Shown piece after piece: positions 61,787 to 64,000 of a stretch of DNA of 64,000 nucleotides; the first letter of the stretch is position 1; each line of letters begins with the position of its first letter. Made by a program: the position numbers and the translations under genes. This DNA comes from Spirochaeta africana DSM 8902 (lineage in GTDB: Bacteria; Spirochaetota; Spirochaetia; DSM-27196; DSM-8902), in NCBI RefSeq assembly GCF_000242595.2, contig NC_017098.1:2623501-2687500 (forward strand), written 5' to 3'. The notes beneath the pieces are model-generated. The model had not been told where the DNA came from. It saw only the letters and a program-made list of their open reading frames with translations, and did not search any database.

Positions 61787-62890
61787 ATGAAACAATGGAC
61801 TGAATTTACTGCACACCGATTTGCCGAGGCATCGGCACACACAGAGGATATTCGCCAGGGCGCCGCCGCGGCGATTCTCGCGCACGACCTGCAGAATGCA
61901 GGGCAGCGGCCGGAAGAGGTACAGCCGGACGCGCAGGCGGCACGGCAAGAGATGGGGCCGACCCCGGAAGCGGCACTCCGGAAGCTCCATCCCCGAACTG
62001 CGGTGCTTACCCTGCTGGCCGGATCCGGCAGCCGCTGGGTCAAGTCGATCCAGGCGGCCGAGGCCGGGGGAACCCCGACCGGCTTCGATCTGCGCAAGCC
62101 GCGGGGCCTGTACCCGGTACCCAACCTGCTGCCGCCGGAGGTCTGCCCGGCAGATACCCTGCCGATTGCGGCATATAGCCTGGCAGCGGTCAAGGACCTG
62201 GGGTCCCACATTATTATGACCAGCGGATTCGAGGCAGAGATCGAGCAGGAGATACTGCAGCCCCTGGGGTTTGCGCCTGCAAGCTATCGGTTCCAGCAGC
62301 AGGAGCTGTTTGCCGGCAAGCCGCTGGGACATGGGGCGGCTGCCCTCCAGGCAATGCCGTTCTGGCAGGAGTATGAGTATGTGATCTGTAATTTTGGCGG
62401 GGATGCCAACAACCGCCAGACCATCGAGACCGCCCTGCTGACACTTGCCGGGCTGGATACCCTCGGCGAGGATGCCGGGCTGCTGCTGCCGGCGGCACTG
62501 GTAGCCAATCCGGCCTATACCATCGAAACCGATTCCGGGGGGCGGCCGATCGCGTTCCATCATGCCAAACTGACCGGCAGTGAAACCACCGCCGATCGCG
62601 GCTGGAGCAACGTCGGGCTGCGTCTGTATCGCACCCGGGATCTGGCCGAGGCGCTGCGCACCCTGCACGATGCCCACTGGCACAGCGACAGCGGGTATCA
62701 GGTGCCGGGCAATGCGGGGAACGAGCTGGCGCTGGATAACGCCGATGCCTGGCTGGCAGAACGACGCCGGGCCCGACTGCTGACGATTGCCCGGCCAGAG
62801 GAGATCACCCCGGCCAAGACACTGGAGGCAATCCCCGGATTCCTGCAGGCAGTGGCCTCGCTGCCGGGTATGCGCCGATACTCAGAATGA
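61787..62890 (+). CDS. NTP-transferase (UDP-sugar pyrophosphorylase-like) protein
   Basis: Encodes 367 residues from the ATG at 61787. After an N-terminal helical part of about 70 residues comes the nucleotide-binding loop VLTLLAGSGSRWVKSI and the substrate Lys in KPRGLYPVPN. Further blocks (IIMTSGFEAEIEQE, YVICNFGGDANNRQTIE) fit the sugar-nucleotidyltransferase fold. The Gly-Ser-Gly-Ser-Arg loop and the PRGLYPVPN motif are closest to UTP-dependent sugar-1-phosphate uridylyltransferases. The exact sugar cannot be told. It is divergent from the zinc transporter operon. Its stop overlaps the next, convergent gene by 9 bp. Confidence 0.78.
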   Translation: MKQWTEFTAHRFAEASAHTEDIRQGAAAAILAHDLQNAGQRPEEVQPDAQAARQEMGPTPEAALRKLHPRTAVLTLLAGSGSRWVKSIQAAEAGGTPTGFDLRKPRGLYPVPNLLPPEVCPADTLPIAAYSLAAVKDLGSHIIMTSGFEAEIEQEILQPLGFAPASYRFQQQELFAGKPLGHGAAALQAMPFWQEYEYVICNFGGDANNRQTIETALLTLAGLDTLGEDAGLLLPAALVANPAYTIETDSGGRPIAFHHAKLTGSETTADRGWSNVGLRLYRTRDLAEALRTLHDAHWHSDSGYQVPGNAGNELALDNADAWLAERRRARLLTIARPEEITPAKTLEAIPGFLQAVASLPGMRRYSE

Positions 62891-63394
62891 ACCCTGCAGC
62901 AGCAGGAACACCCCGCGGCCGATATAGCCCAGGATCACCCCGGATACCGCAAGCTTGATCAGGGTCGCTATCATGGTGCCGCGCAGAACCGCCAGCGCCG
63001 CATGCAGCGGCCTGGTGTTCTGCCGGTTATACAGCACCTCGCCAAGATATGCCCCCAGAAAAGCCCCGATCACCAGCCCGAACGGCGGAAAAAACACGGT
63101 CCCGATCAGCATGCCGATAATGCTTCCCCAGACGCCGCCGCGGCCAGCCCCGGCCCGGCGACCGGCGGCCGGGGGCAGCAGCGAGTCCAGCACCACCGCC
63201 ACCACCGCAGCCAGGCCGGTGGCCACCAGCACGACCAAGCTGTACAGCAGCCAGCCGGAGGCCAGCGCCAGCAGCAGCATTCCCAGGTAGGACAGGGGTG
63301 GTCCCGGTACAATCGGGACGATGCAGCCAATCAGCCCGGCCAGGCCAAGCAGAACAGCTGCAACCGAAACAAGAATTTCCAGTGCCATATGCAT
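62882..63394 (-). CDS. DUF456 family membrane protein
   Basis: Encodes 170 residues from MHMALEILVSVAAV (an ATG six bases later is also possible). It has about four to five membrane helices, with the DUF456 pattern VPIVPGPPLSYLGMLLLAL near the start and GSIIGMLIGTVFFPPFGLVIGAFLGAYLGE in the middle. DUF456 proteins are widespread and uncharacterised. The upstream open-frame extension to 63553 is rejected because it has no ribosome site. It is convergent with the nucleotidyltransferase gene. Confidence 0.88.
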   Translation of the reverse strand: MHMALEILVSVAAVLLGLAGLIGCIVPIVPGPPLSYLGMLLLALASGWLLYSLVVLVATGLAAVVAVVLDSLLPPAAGRRAGAGRGGVWGSIIGMLIGTVFFPPFGLVIGAFLGAYLGEVLYNRQNTRPLHAALAVLRGTMIATLIKLAVSGVILGYIGRGVFLLLQGSF

Positions 63395-63452
63395 AGAGTA
63401 TACACCCGGGGTGATCACAAAACGACACCCGGAACAGGATTCCGGTCTGAAA

Positions 63453-64000
63453 TCAAGCGTGATCGGCCGCATCCCCCAGGTAGCGTCTGGCAATCTCGCG
63501 CACCTGTTCGGCGCGAATCGGCTTGGACAGGAAATCATCCATCCCGGCAGCAAGGCACTGATCCCGCACCTCTTTTTGCACCCGCGCGGTCAGGGCGACA
63601 ATCGGCACATGGGGACGATCAAACTCGGCCTCGGCCTCGCGAATACAGCGGGTTGCCGCAATCCCATCCATCTCGGGCATGAGCATGTCCATGAATACCA
63701 GCTGCAGCTCCAGGGTCTCGGCTATTCTGCAGGCCTCGGCCCCGTCCTGGGCCTCGTACAGCCTGGCCGTGGGCAGAATCCGGTGCACGATCTCCCGAAT
63801 AATCACCCGGTTGTGCGGGTCATCCTCGGCAATCAGGATAGACGGACTGCCGGTCATGGGCATCGGGGCCCCAGGTCGCGCCGGTTCCGGAACCGCAACC
63901 GGTTCCGCCGGGTGGACTGCATCAACACAGAACCAGAACCTGGAACCCTTGCCGGGGGTACTTTCCAGCCGGATGCGCCCGCCCATTTTCTCGGCAATAT
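63453..64000 (-). CDS. Hybrid histidine kinase, C-terminal part (5' end outside window)
   Basis: The frame is open to the right window edge. It begins with the end of a HATPase_c domain (IAEKMGGRIRLESTPGKGSRFWF), then a Pro-rich linker and a receiver domain: SILIAEDDPHNRVIIREIV, acceptor Asp in VFMDMLMPEMDG and the switch Lys in DFLSKPI. It is the C-terminal half of a hybrid sensor kinase of BarA-like layout. The sensor part, membrane segments and any HPt domain lie outside the window. It is transcribed toward the DUF456 gene with a gap of about 58 bp. Confidence 0.9.
   Translation of the reverse strand, partial: IAEKMGGRIRLESTPGKGSRFWFCVDAVHPAEPVAVPEPARPGAPMPMTGSPSILIAEDDPHNRVIIREIVHRILPTARLYEAQDGAEACRIAETLELQLVFMDMLMPEMDGIAATRCIREAEAEFDRPHVPIVALTARVQKEVRDQCLAAGMDDFLSKPIRAEQVREIARRYLGDAADHA

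Noticed and set aside
1-64000. tRNA, rRNA, CRISPR array, insertion sequence, integrase or phage genes
   Set aside because: None was recognised by eye on either strand; a covariance-model scan would be needed to exclude small RNAs.

Overview
The window is a GC-rich, densely coded chromosomal segment. It looks like a free-living, saccharolytic spirochaete, probably of the Spirochaeta/Alkalispirochaeta group. This is inferred from the gene mix and the relaxed lipoboxes (…GC, …GAC, …AAC), not from a marker gene. The evidence includes a complete Mrp-type cation/proton antiporter operon (typical of alkaliphiles and halophiles), many surface lipoproteins, large TPR and 7TMR-DISM signalling proteins, a DtxR/TroR-like metal regulator and xylose and starch catabolism. 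No rRNA, tRNA, CRISPR array, transposase or phage gene was recognised. No gene-free gap exceeds about 300 bp.

Layout, left to right. 1-1.6 kb: the end of a histidine kinase, a small secreted protein and a small lipoprotein. 1.7-10.4 kb: a TPR/GGDEF diguanylate cyclase, then an eight-gene mrp operon in which MrpA is dissected into separate genes. 10.5-14.9 kb: a xylose locus (xylA-xylB divergent from an AraC-type regulator followed by a PtsN-like EIIA). 14.9-19.7 kb: a spermidine-synthase-like protein, a DUF2892 protein, a YbdG-type MscS channel and a UvrD-like helicase with a coiled coil. 19.7-25.1 kb: a self-contained TonB system (receptor, unknown lipoprotein, ExbB, two ExbD, TonB). 25.3-29.3 kb: a LysR regulator divergent from leuCD, and a patatin-like phospholipase.

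29.5-49.9 kb is an alpha-glucan utilisation island. It holds five GH13 lipoproteins (a CGTase/amylase-like enzyme, a pullulanase and three alpha-amylases), two lipoproteins of unknown function and an outer-membrane barrel protein with an N-terminal glycogen-binding fold. Near-palindromic CG-centred operators of LacI-family type precede most of these transcription units, which suggests one regulon. Inside the island is a four-gene cassette: SGNH hydrolase-like protein, DUF5989 miniprotein, NodU/CmcH/SxtI-type carbamoyltransferase and SxtJ-like membrane protein. It resembles the sxtI-sxtJ-sxtK part of saxitoxin clusters without the toxin genes. This is the best candidate for an undescribed system here, perhaps carbamoylation of an envelope glycan or lipid.

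50-64 kb: a DISM-SpoIIE phosphatase that has lost most of its 7TM module; a double-receiver histidine kinase, DtxR-like regulator and FbpABC-type ferric transporter in one direction; a stand-alone trpB; a ZnuABC/TroABC-like zinc/manganese transporter with long His-rich stretches; a sugar-nucleotidyltransferase-like protein; a DUF456 protein; and the end of a hybrid histidine kinase that runs off the window.
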